The position numbers and the translations under genes are program-made. Under the pieces are notes generated by a model. It saw only the letters and a program-made list of their open reading frames with translations. It had not been told where the DNA came from and did no database searches. Source: Casp-actino8 sp964563545 (GTDB lineage Bacteria; Actinomycetota; Acidimicrobiia; Acidimicrobiales; Ilumatobacteraceae). From it: a stretch of 24,897 nt of DNA. The stretch is taken from NCBI GenBank assembly GCA_964563545.1, contig CAZLXB010000030.1, positions 1 through 24,897 of the forward strand, given 5' to 3'. Each line of letters opens with the position of its first letter. The first letter of the stretch is position 1. Shown here one piece after another: positions 6,704 through 13,692 of this stretch.

Positions 6704-8214
6704 GTCGAGGCGGCCTCGGCACTGAGGCTCGCGCTCGTGCGCAATTGGCGCACCGGAATCCACAGTGCGAACACGAAGGCCACGATCATCACCGGCAATG
6801 CCGTCCAGAACACGCGGGTGATGGCGTGCGTCAGGATGTCGAGGACTTCTTCTTTCTGCGGGGACGGAAGATTCTTGATGGTGCGCGGCATGCGGATGGC
6901 TTCCATCTCCTCGGCTGATTTCACCTTGCCGGAGATCTGCGCGCTGAACACCGCGCCGTAAGCGGCGAGTCCGATCGATCCACCGAGTTGACGCACGAAC
7001 ACCGCGAGTGACGAAGCCGTGCCCATCTCGTGCATGTGCACGGCGTTCTGGGTGGCAAGGGTGGCGGTGGGCAGGATCATGCCCATGCCGAGTCCGAGCA
7101 GGAACGACGCGGTCATGGCGAGATAGAGGTACTTGTGCTCGGGCCCGAGAAGACTCGCGGCCAAGAGGCCGCACGACGCGACGATCGCTCCCGTGGGCAT
7201 CCAGCCCTTGTACGACCCGACACGCGAGGTGATGCGGCCGACGATGGTGGCCGACAGTGCCACCGAGAAGGCGAGTGGCGTGAGAAGTAGACCCGACTTC
7301 GTGGCCGACACGCCGGTCACGCCTTGCAAGAAGAGCGGCATGAACGCATTGGCGCCGTAGAACACTGCACCCACGAGAACTAGTACCGGCACCGTCGCCC
7401 GGATCACTTCGTTCTGGAAGAGCGACATGGGGACGATCGGTTCGTCAGCCCGGCGTTCCCACCAGAAGAAGAGGATGCCAATGATCAGGGCAGCTGCGAA
7501 GAGCAGGAGCGTGGGAACCGAGGCCCATCCGTATTCCTCACCCGTCCAGGAGAGTCCGAGGAGCAACGACGTCACCGACCCGACAAGGAAGGTCGCGCCG
7601 AGAATGTCGATCTTGGCCTTCGTCCGGCGATACGGGAGCTTCAGCGCTCGATCAGTGATGGCCAGCGCAACGATCCCGACCGGGAGGTTCACGAGAAAGA
7701 TCCAACGCCAACTCGTGTTGTCGACGATGAATCCGCCGATGAGTGGACCGATCACACTCGAGATCGTGAAGACGCTCGTGATCATGCCGACGTAGCGACC
7801 GCGCTCGCGCGGCGGGACGATGTCTCCGATGATGGCGAACGACAGCGAGAACAATCCACCACCGCCGATTCCCTGGATGCCGCGCGACACCACGAGTTGC
7901 CACATGTTGGAGGAGATACCGCAGAAGAGCGAACCGAGGATGAAGAGCAGGATTGCCACCTGGAACGGTCGCCGACGGCCGAAGAGGTCGCTGATCTTGC
8001 CGAAGAGCGGTGTGGAGGCGGTGCTGGTGAGCATGTAGCTCGTGCCGACCCACGCGTAGTACTGGAGCCCGCCGAGTTGCTGGACGATGGTGGGCAGAGC
8101 GGTGTTGACGATCGTGCCGTCGAGGGCCGACAAACCGAGTCCGGCCATGACACCGCCGAACACCGTGTAGATCTGCCGTTGGGTCAGGGCCGGGGGAGTA
8201 CTGACGTCGCTCAT
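6697..8214 (-). CDS. DHA2-family (EmrB/QacA-like) MFS multidrug exporter
   Basis: About 505 residues with 14 predicted membrane segments, the DHA2 layout. Typical motifs are LDGTIVNTALPTIVQQLGG in helix 1, GKISDLFGRRRPF (motif A), SRGIQGIGGGGLFSL and TSWRWIFLVNLPVG (the DHA2 motif in helix 5/6). It should use the proton gradient to export drugs or lipophilic compounds. I choose ATG 8214 (MSDVSTPP...); a TTG at 8238 would add eight residues running through a palindromic operator, which is unlikely. No Shine-Dalgarno is visible. The palindrome at 8222-8236 ends 7 bp upstream of the start and suggests repression by a TetR-like protein, but no regulator gene is adjacent. Ogt is divergent. Confidence 0.93.
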   Translation of the reverse strand: MSDVSTPPALTQRQIYTVFGGVMAGLGLSALDGTIVNTALPTIVQQLGGLQYYAWVGTSYMLTSTASTPLFGKISDLFGRRRPFQVAILLFILGSLFCGISSNMWQLVVSRGIQGIGGGGLFSLSFAIIGDIVPPRERGRYVGMITSVFTISSVIGPLIGGFIVDNTSWRWIFLVNLPVGIVALAITDRALKLPYRRTKAKIDILGATFLVGSVTSLLLGLSWTGEEYGWASVPTLLLFAAALIIGILFFWWERRADEPIVPMSLFQNEVIRATVPVLVLVGAVFYGANAFMPLFLQGVTGVSATKSGLLLTPLAFSVALSATIVGRITSRVGSYKGWMPTGAIVASCGLLAASLLGPEHKYLYLAMTASFLLGLGMGMILPTATLATQNAVHMHEMGTASSLAVFVRQLGGSIGLAAYGAVFSAQISGKVKSAEEMEAIRMPRTIKNLPSPQKEEVLDILTHAITRVFWTALPVMIVAFVFALWIPVRQLRTSASLSAEAASTH

Positions 8215-8221
8215 AGAGGTA

Positions 8222-8236
8222 GTTGTACGGTACAAC
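8222..8236. promoter_or_regulatory. Palindromic operator at the DHA2 exporter start
   Basis: GTTGTACGGTACAAC is a perfect 7-1-7 inverted repeat lying 7 bp upstream of the exporter ATG on the minus strand and 47 bp upstream of ogt on the plus strand. TACAAC within it, 7 bases before the ATG, could be the -10 hexamer, so a bound dimer would block the promoter. The symmetry and position are typical of TetR-family operators controlling efflux pumps (known of the family); the actual regulator is not in this window. Confidence 0.55.
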
Positions 8237-8283
8237 AATTGGTGGCGGTTCCCTGAACCTGACGGCGTGCGAGAAGATGGCCT

Positions 8284-8766
8284 ATGCCTCGCATTTCGAG
8301 CCTGAACCTGGCCTCGCCGATCGGCGATCTCCTCCTCGTGGCCTCACCCAACGGACTGCGGCGGATCGACTTTCCGCCGGCGGGTGAACGGGACGGAACA
8401 TGGGTCGAAGAATCGACGCCGATCCTCGCCGAAGCGGTCCGGCAGTTGACCGAATACTTCGATGGTGAGCGTCGCTCGTTCGATCTGCCCCTCGAGCCGG
8501 AGGGCACCGACTTCCAGTTGTCGGTCTGGAAGGTCTTGCGATCGATTCCGTTCGGCCAGACGATCTCGTATGGCGAACAGGCCCGTCGGCTCGGCGATGT
8601 GAAGAAGGCTCGGGCAGTCGGCTCGGCGAACGGCCGCAACCCACTACCGATCGTGGTGCCGTGTCATCGCGTGGTGGGGTCCGACGGTTCGCTCACGGGA
8701 TTCTCGGGTGGCGTCGAATCCAAGCGTTGGTTGCTCGAACACGAGGGATCACTGGTGGGGGCATGA
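8284..8766 (+). CDS. ogt: Methylated-DNA--[protein]-cysteine S-methyltransferase (Ogt/MGMT)
   Basis: A 160-residue suicide repair protein that transfers alkyl groups from O6-alkylguanine or O4-alkylthymine in DNA to its own cysteine. The active-site motif PCHRV (126-130, acceptor Cys127) is intact, preceded by the DNA-binding helix-turn-helix region FGQTISYGEQARRLG (90-104) and the asparagine hinge ANGRNP (115-120). The short N-terminal ribonuclease-like domain (1-70) begins SSLNLASPIGDLLLVAS. There is no Ada-type N-terminal domain, so it is an Ogt and not a regulator. Its TGA overlaps the ATG of the next gene (ATGA), so the two form a coupled pair. The start at 8284 gives the expected family length. 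Confidence 0.95.
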   Translation: MPRISSLNLASPIGDLLLVASPNGLRRIDFPPAGERDGTWVEESTPILAEAVRQLTEYFDGERRSFDLPLEPEGTDFQLSVWKVLRSIPFGQTISYGEQARRLGDVKKARAVGSANGRNPLPIVVPCHRVVGSDGSLTGFSGGVESKRWLLEHEGSLVGA

Positions 8767-9323
8767 ATCCTCGTCTGCCGATTCGTCGCGCCGAGGACGA
8801 TCCGCGTCTGGTCGACCTCTACTCGAAGGGCCTGACGGGACCGAGCGGTGATCCGCTGAACATATTCGGCGTACTCGGGAACCACCCCGACATGTTGAAG
8901 CGCTGGCTCGTGTTCGCCACGCACGTGCTCTCCAAGAACTCGTTGTCTCCTCGTGATCGTGAACTCTTGATCCTGCGCACGGGATGGAACTGTCGCTCGG
9001 TGTACGAGTGGGGCCAGCACGTGGTGATCGCGCGCCAGTGCGACATCACCGATGACGAGATCGAGGCGGTGAAGTCCGGTGCCGACGCCCCGTCGTGGTC
9101 GTCGCACGATCGACTCCTCATGATCGCCGCCGACGAACTCCACCTGCATCAGTCGCTGAGCGAACACACGTGGAACGCCCTGACCGACGCGTACGACACC
9201 GAGCAAGTGCTCGACCTGATCGCGACCGTGGGCAACTATCACCTCGTGGCGATGTTCCTCAATAGCACGGGGGTGCCGCTCGACGCCGGTGTGCCCGACG
9301 AGCCGAGGCTTCGCCGAGGCTGA
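8763..9323 (+). CDS. Carboxymuconolactone decarboxylase (CMD/AhpD-like) family protein
   Basis: 186 residues. The core DRELLILRTGWNCRSVYEW followed by GQHV (residues 65-87) is the CMD-family helix pair with conserved Glu82 and His86. The redox CxxC of AhpD is absent; only Cys77 is present, so a peroxiredoxin-reductase role is not supported. Actinobacteria carry many such proteins of unknown substrate, often called CMD family. The frame is open further upstream (8661), but that region is within ogt; ATG 8763 has GGTGGGGG upstream and overlaps the ogt stop by 4 bp, which decides the start. Its stop codon is directly followed, with no spacer, by the convergent gene's stop codon. Function beyond the family is unknown. 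Confidence 0.85.
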   Translation: MNPRLPIRRAEDDPRLVDLYSKGLTGPSGDPLNIFGVLGNHPDMLKRWLVFATHVLSKNSLSPRDRELLILRTGWNCRSVYEWGQHVVIARQCDITDDEIEAVKSGADAPSWSSHDRLLMIAADELHLHQSLSEHTWNALTDAYDTEQVLDLIATVGNYHLVAMFLNSTGVPLDAGVPDEPRLRRG

Positions 9324-9935
9324 CTACTTGCGGCGCGCCTGCGCCGACTGCTCGCGCCGACGGCGCGCGGCTTCTTGTTCGGCGGCGCGACGAGCCTTGC
9401 GCTGTTCTTTCAGTGCATCACGCTCCGGATTCGATTCCTTCTCGATCAGCACCGGTGCGGTGGTGATCGCCTCGGCCGGTGGGAGCTTCAGGACGTCGTC
9501 GGATTTCAGGATGCGGATGATGATGGGTGCCGCCACGGCCTCGCCACAGATGACACTGGCGAGCATCACCTGGGTGGTGGCCACGCCGTGCTTCTTCACG
9601 ATGTCGGGCAGGACCGAGAGCAACTGGCCTTCGCTCGGATCATCGGCGGCCGAGCCGAGACCTTCCACACAATCGTCGAGGCAGGCCTCAGTGAGCACGA
9701 TGGCCGAACGCTCGAGGTCGCCGTTGATGCGACCCTTGGCCGCCGAGTTGCGCACGGCGGCAACGAGGCCCGCGTCGTCGAATTCGGTGCCCTTGATGCC
9801 GGCGATGTGCTGCATGGCGTCCTGACCCTCTTCGTCGAGCGCACCGTAGAGGGCGAGGATCTCGGCGTCGGAAAGTTGGCGGAAAGCCCGGTCGAGCATC
9901 GAGAGGGCGGCGAGGCGGTTCTTGACCTGATTCAC
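9324..9935 (-). CDS. Hypothetical protein with charged C-terminal tail
   Basis: I do not recognise this 203-residue protein. It appears soluble and alpha-helical: residues 1-150 are a mixed helical region (for example FRQLSDAEILALYGALDEEGQ near the N-terminus, and VMLASVICGEAVAAPIIIRI in the middle), with three cysteines and no obvious catalytic motif. The last about 35 residues are almost pure Arg/Lys/Glu/Ala (ALKEQRKARRAAEQEAARRR), a likely extended helix or nucleic-acid-binding tail. The start is GTG 9935 without Shine-Dalgarno but with TAGCCT 9 bases upstream; ATG 9899 is an alternative. It is divergent from the YqeY-family gene across 43 bp. Composition matches the neighbours, so it is probably native and lineage-specific. 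Confidence 0.75.
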   Translation of the reverse strand: MNQVKNRLAALSMLDRAFRQLSDAEILALYGALDEEGQDAMQHIAGIKGTEFDDAGLVAAVRNSAAKGRINGDLERSAIVLTEACLDDCVEGLGSAADDPSEGQLLSVLPDIVKKHGVATTQVMLASVICGEAVAAPIIIRILKSDDVLKLPPAEAITTAPVLIEKESNPERDALKEQRKARRAAEQEAARRRREQSAQARRK

Positions 9936-9944
9936 AATTGGTTG

Positions 9945-9950
9945 AGGCTA
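9945..9950 (-). promoter_or_regulatory. Putative -10 element (TAGCCT) of the hypothetical gene
   Basis: TAGCCT on the minus strand lies 9 bases before GTG 9935, where no ribosome-binding sequence is visible. The identical hexamer precedes hom by 7 bases. It fits the actinobacterial TAnnnT -10 consensus and a leaderless or near-leaderless transcript. Confidence 0.35.
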
Positions 9951-9966
9951 GCGGTACGAGTGCCGT

Positions 9967-9972
9967 CAGAAT
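9967..9972 (+). promoter_or_regulatory. Putative -10 element (CAGAAT) of the YqeY-family gene
   Basis: CAGAAT is 6 bases before ATG 9979, which has no Shine-Dalgarno, placing the predicted first transcribed base at the A of the start codon. TTGAGG (9942-9947) is 19 bases further upstream. Confidence 0.35.
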
Positions 9973-9978
9973 GGTCGT

Positions 9979-10449
9979 ATGAGCGCCAACGATTCGCTGA
10001 AGAGCCGCCTGCAGAACGATCTAACCGATGCCATGAAGGCCGGCGACGAACTCACCAAGTCGACTGTTCGCATGATGTTGGCCGCGGTCATGAATGCCGA
10101 AGTCGCCGGCAAGGAAGCGGTCACGCTCTCCGATGAGCAGGTGATCGCGGTTCTCCGCTCCGAGGCCAAGAAGCGGGTGGAGTCAGCCGAGTTGTACGAG
10201 CAGGCCGGGCGAGACGAACTCGCGAAGAAAGAACGCGCCGAGATCACGATCATCGAGCGCTATCTCCCGGCCGCCATGGACGAAGGTGCCCTCAAGACCA
10301 TCGTCGATGAAGAAGTCGCCAAGGCGGCGGCGAACGGTCAGACCGGACCAAAGGCGATGGGTGGCGTGATCAAAGCCGTGCGTGATCGAGTGGGCGCCGG
10401 TGCCGATGGCTCGGCCATCGCCGCCGCAGTGAAGTCTGCTCTCGGCTGA
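9979..10449 (+). CDS. yqeY: GatB/YqeY-domain protein
   Basis: A 156-residue YqeY-family protein, full family length. It matches throughout: SLKSRLQNDLTDAMKAGDEL with KSTVRMMLAAVMNAEV at the N-terminus, SDEQVIAVLRSEAKKRVESA (about 51-70), RAEITIIERYLPAAMDE and the terminal GPKAMGGVIKAVRDRVGAGADG. The domain is shared with the tail of GatB, the tRNA-dependent amidotransferase subunit, where it contacts tRNA; the stand-alone protein's function is not established. Its position next to a tRNA-Arg gene and argS is suggestive but not proof. The start ATG lacks a ribosome site and appears leaderless. The gene ends 3 bp before the 3' end of the convergent tRNA gene. Confidence 0.92.
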   Translation: MSANDSLKSRLQNDLTDAMKAGDELTKSTVRMMLAAVMNAEVAGKEAVTLSDEQVIAVLRSEAKKRVESAELYEQAGRDELAKKERAEITIIERYLPAAMDEGALKTIVDEEVAKAAANGQTGPKAMGGVIKAVRDRVGAGADGSAIAAAVKSALG

Positions 10450-10452
10450 GCG

Positions 10453-10525
10453 CGCCCACGGTAGGAATCGGACCTACGACCTTCTGCTCCGGAGGCAGAC
10501 GCTCTATCCACTGAGCTACGTGGGC
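10453..10525 (-). tRNA. tRNA-Arg (anticodon CCG)
   Basis: The minus strand folds into a complete 73-base cloverleaf: acceptor GCCCACG/CGTGGGC, D-stem GCTC/GAGC, anticodon stem TCTGC/GCAGA enclosing the loop CTCCGGA (anticodon CCG, reading CGG), variable AGGTC, and T-stem GTAGG/CCTAC enclosing TCCGATT. All stems pair perfectly. The discriminator is G and the CCA end is not encoded. Position 55 is C where nearly all elongator tRNAs have the T that becomes pseudouridine. It is divergent from argS, the synthetase that charges it, which agrees with the actinobacterial arrangement. Confidence 0.95.
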
Positions 10526-10534
10526 AACACCCCG

Positions 10535-10540
10535 AGCCTA
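10535..10540 (-). promoter_or_regulatory. Putative -10 element (TAGGCT) of tRNA-Arg
   Basis: TAGGCT on the minus strand ends 9 bases before the mature tRNA 5' end, the right distance for initiation 2-3 bases upstream of the tRNA. It fits TAnnnT. No convincing -35 hexamer was found. Confidence 0.4.
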
Positions 10541-10604
10541 GCGACGGTTCGCGTGAACGAATGAGGGGGCTCGAACCGCGGTCGATCGGCAACAATGGAC
10601 CGCA

Positions 10605-12338
10605 ATGGCCGATCCCCTCGTGACCCTCGCGGCGCTACTTCAGCCTGCATTCGACGCCGTCGCCGGTCGCGCGGGTGTCGATCCGGTGGTTCGGCCGTCC
10701 GATCGGGCCGACGCGCAGGCCAATGGTGCTCTGGCCTTGGCCAAAGAACTCGGACGATCCCCACGTGACGTGGCCGAAGCCGTGGTGGCCGAGGTTCGTC
10801 GTCGTGGCGATGTGCGCGGCACCCTCGAAGTCGCCGGTCCCGGATTCGTGAACATCGTCGTCGACGGATCGTTCCTCGCCGACGAAATCGCCAACGTCGC
10901 CGCCGACGATCGACTCGGTGTACGGCCGGCTCCGCGTGTGCGCAAGGTGATCGTCGATTACTCGGCTCCGAACGTGGCCAAGGAGATGCACGTCGGACAC
11001 CTTCGAAGCACGGTCATCGGCGATGCACTCGTGCGCATGTTCGAATTCGTCGGCCATCAGGTGATTCGCGAGAACCACATCGGCGATTGGGGCACACCGT
11101 TCGGAATGCTCATCGAACATCTCGTCGACCTCGGGGAGGCCGAAGCGGCCGAACACCTGTCACTTGGTGACCTCGATGGCTTCTACAAAGAGGCGAGGAC
11201 GAAGTTCGATGCTTCGGACGACTTCAAGGAACGCGCCCGTTCTCGGGTGGTGGCGCTGCAGAGTGGCGACAGCGAAACGCGGCGGCTGTGGAGTCTGCTC
11301 GTTCGGTTGTCGACCGAATACTTCAATCTCGTCTATTCGCTTCTCGACGTCCGGCTCACCGACGCCGACATCATGGGTGAAAGCGCCTACAACGATGGCC
11401 TCGCCGGAGTCCTCGATCGCCTCGGCGCGCTCGGCCTGCTCACCGAGAGCGACGGAGCCGAAGTCGTGTTCCCGCCCGGATACACCAACCGCGACGGCGA
11501 CCCGCTCCCGCTCATCGTTCAGAAGGGCAAAGGTGGCTTCAACTACGCCACGAGCGATCTCGCGTGCGTGATCGATCGCGTCGAGCGCATTGGCGCCGAC
11601 CTGATTCTGTATGTCGTCGGCGCACCGCAGGCCCAGCACCTGTCGATGGTGTTCGACGTGGCCCGCCTGGCCGGCTGGTTGCCCGAGGGCACCGATGCAG
11701 TTCACGTGTCGTTCGGAAGTGTGCTCGGATCCGATCGCAAGATGCTGAAGAGTCGCAGTGGTGAGACGCCCAAACTCGTCGAGTTGCTCGAGGAAGCCGT
11801 GGCCCGCGCCGGGGAGGCGGTGGCCGAGAAGAATCCCGAACTCGCGGACGATGCCAAGGAGGCCATCGCCCGCATGCTCGGTATCGGTGCCGTGAAGTAC
11901 GCCGATCTCTCGACCGATCGGGTGCGCGACTACGTGTTCGACTGGGACCGCATGCTGTCGTTCGACGGCAACACCGCGCCGTATCTCCAGTACGCGCACG
12001 CTCGCATCTGCAGCATCTTCCGCCGGGCCGGCGTGGACCGTACCTCGTTGCGCGCCGTCGTGCCCCAGATCGTCGAGAAGGAAGAGCGTGCGCTCGCTCT
12101 CGCCGTCCTCGGCTTCGATTCGGCCGTGGCCGACACCCTCGAGCGTTACAGCCCGCATCGGTTGTGCACGTACCTGTACGAGCTCGCCACCGCCTTCACG
12201 GGCTTCTACGAACACTGTCCGGTTCTGAAAGCCGACGGCGCACTGCGCGAGTCACGTCTCGTCTTGTGCGATATCACGGCGCGTGTCCTCGAGCGTGGCC
12301 TCGATCTGCTGGGTATCGGCGCGCCGGAGCAGATGTGA
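10605..12338 (+). CDS. argS: Arginyl-tRNA synthetase
   Basis: A 577-residue class I synthetase that attaches arginine to tRNA-Arg in the cytoplasm. The N-terminal Arg_tRNA_synt_N domain (1-105) includes GPGFVNIVVDGSF; the catalytic Rossmann domain begins DYSAPNVAKEMHVGHLRSTV with the HIGH motif as HVGH (129-132). The KMSKS-like loop is SDRKMLKSRSGETPKL near residue 380, and the C-terminal DALR anticodon-binding domain contains APYLQYAHARICSIFRRAG. Length matches actinobacterial ArgS. The ATG at 10605 has no clear Shine-Dalgarno; AACAAT 8 bases upstream may be a -10 of a leaderless transcript. It heads the run argS-lysA-hom-thrC and its stop overlaps the lysA GTG. Confidence 0.97.
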   Translation: MADPLVTLAALLQPAFDAVAGRAGVDPVVRPSDRADAQANGALALAKELGRSPRDVAEAVVAEVRRRGDVRGTLEVAGPGFVNIVVDGSFLADEIANVAADDRLGVRPAPRVRKVIVDYSAPNVAKEMHVGHLRSTVIGDALVRMFEFVGHQVIRENHIGDWGTPFGMLIEHLVDLGEAEAAEHLSLGDLDGFYKEARTKFDASDDFKERARSRVVALQSGDSETRRLWSLLVRLSTEYFNLVYSLLDVRLTDADIMGESAYNDGLAGVLDRLGALGLLTESDGAEVVFPPGYTNRDGDPLPLIVQKGKGGFNYATSDLACVIDRVERIGADLILYVVGAPQAQHLSMVFDVARLAGWLPEGTDAVHVSFGSVLGSDRKMLKSRSGETPKLVELLEEAVARAGEAVAEKNPELADDAKEAIARMLGIGAVKYADLSTDRVRDYVFDWDRMLSFDGNTAPYLQYAHARICSIFRRAGVDRTSLRAVVPQIVEKEERALALAVLGFDSAVADTLERYSPHRLCTYLYELATAFTGFYEHCPVLKADGALRESRLVLCDITARVLERGLDLLGIGAPEQM

Positions 12339-13645
12339 ACGCGTCCGCGCTTCCCGTTCCGATGCGTCTACTGCCCGATTCGGCGGCGGTCGCATCCGAT
12401 GGCACCCTTGAGCTGGGTGGTTGCCGCGTCGACGATCTCGCCGCGCGTCACGGCACACCGCTGTTCGTCTACGACGAAGAACACTTGCGGAGTCGTTGTC
12501 GCGAAGCCGTCGCCGCCTTCGGTGCCGACCGGGTGATCTATGCCTCGAAGGCCTTCATGTGCACGGCCATGGCGCGCCTCGCCCATGAAGAGGGTCTGCT
12601 GATCGACGTCGCGACGGGTGGCGAACTCTTCGTGGCGCGCAAAGCGGGTGTTCCGGCCGAACGGCTCGTGATGCACGGCAACAACAAGAGCCTCGACGAA
12701 CTGAAAATGGCGCTCACGAGCGGTGCCGACACCCAGGACCGACCCGGTGTTCGCCATGTCGTGGTCGACAGTTTCGACGAGATCGATCGTCTCGAATTGT
12801 TGCGGCGACGCGGATTCCCGCGGCCGCGGGTGCAGGTCCGCGTGACGCCCGGTGTGCACGCGCACACGCACGACTACATCGCCACCGGGCAGGACGACTC
12901 GAAGTTCGGTTTCAATCTCGCCAACGGTGATGCGGCGCGGGCGGTCGAACGACTCCTCGCCGGTGATTTCGCCGAGGTCGTCGGCCTGCATTGTCACATC
13001 GGCTCCAACGTCTTCGCAGTCGACAGTTTCGCCAAGGCGGCCGACGTGATGGCCCGCTTCGCCGCTCGCTTCGAGCTGCCCGAACTCACTCTGGGTGGCG
13101 GACTCGGCGTGGCGTACACGCACGACGAAGAAGCACCGACCATCGGCTCGTGGGGGAGTGTGTTGCTCGACGCGTGTCGCGCCATGAACGTGAAGGCCAA
13201 GGTGTTCGTGGAACCTGGGCGGGCGATCGTCGCCTCGGCGGCCGTGACCGTCTATCGCGTCGGAACCGTGAAGGACATTCCGGGTGTGCGTCGGTACGTG
13301 TCGGTCGACGGAGGTATGAGTGACAACCCGCGTCCGGTGCTCTACGGCAGTGGCTACGAAGCGTTCGGTGTGGCCGCCGTGGCGGCCGAGCGCCCCGATC
13401 CGGCGCGCATCGTGGGCAAGCACTGCGAAAGCGGCGACGTTCTGATCTTCGAAGCTCAACTACCCGCCGGTGTGAAGGTGGGCGATCTCATCGCCACGCC
13501 GGTCACCGGTGCCTACGGATACGCGATGGCCAGCAACTACAACAAGATGCCGAGGCCGGCTGTGGTGTTCGTGTCGAAGGGCGAGTCTCGTGTGGTCGTC
13601 CGCCGGGAGACCTACGACGATCTCGTTCGCCTCGACGTCGACTGA
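12335..13645 (+). CDS. lysA: Diaminopimelate decarboxylase
   Basis: A PLP enzyme of the fold-III alanine-racemase family that decarboxylates meso-diaminopimelate to L-lysine, the last step of lysine synthesis. About 436 residues. The PLP lysine is in VIYASKAF (Lys72), with HGNNKS (a substrate/PLP loop), GLHCHIGSN, GGGLGVAYTHDEEAP, EPGRAIVASAAV and the active-site cysteine in GKHCESGDVL, all in family order. I start at GTG 12335, which overlaps the argS stop as GTGA and has GGAG seven bases before; the frame is open further upstream but only inside argS. ATG 12362 is a later alternative. It shares the aspartate pathway with hom and thrC downstream. Confidence 0.96.
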   Translation: MNASALPVPMRLLPDSAAVASDGTLELGGCRVDDLAARHGTPLFVYDEEHLRSRCREAVAAFGADRVIYASKAFMCTAMARLAHEEGLLIDVATGGELFVARKAGVPAERLVMHGNNKSLDELKMALTSGADTQDRPGVRHVVVDSFDEIDRLELLRRRGFPRPRVQVRVTPGVHAHTHDYIATGQDDSKFGFNLANGDAARAVERLLAGDFAEVVGLHCHIGSNVFAVDSFAKAADVMARFAARFELPELTLGGGLGVAYTHDEEAPTIGSWGSVLLDACRAMNVKAKVFVEPGRAIVASAAVTVYRVGTVKDIPGVRRYVSVDGGMSDNPRPVLYGSGYEAFGVAAVAAERPDPARIVGKHCESGDVLIFEAQLPAGVKVGDLIATPVTGAYGYAMASNYNKMPRPAVVFVSKGESRVVVRRETYDDLVRLDVD

Positions 13646-13679
13646 GGCAAAGTCGTGGCGGTTTGGCAGGCCGCTCCCA

Positions 13680-13685
13680 TAGCCT
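13680..13685 (+). promoter_or_regulatory. Putative -10 element (TAGCCT) of hom
   Basis: TAGCCT lies 7 bases before GTG 13693, which has no Shine-Dalgarno. The spacing is exactly that of a leaderless promoter and supports this GTG over the upstream TTG (13663) or downstream GTG codons as the start. hom and thrC may therefore have their own promoter inside the operon. Confidence 0.45.
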
Positions 13686-13692
13686 GATCGAC

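Noticed and set aside
12164..12334. Upstream extension of lysA inside argS
   Set aside because: The added residues are the out-of-frame reading of the argS C-terminus; GTG 12335 with a ribosome site and GTGA overlap is the better start.
11160..13459. Two long minus-strand frames (11160-12215 and 12368-13459) opposite argS and lysA
   Set aside because: Both lie wholly antisense to enzymes with intact motifs and show the biased composition of reverse-strand shadows.
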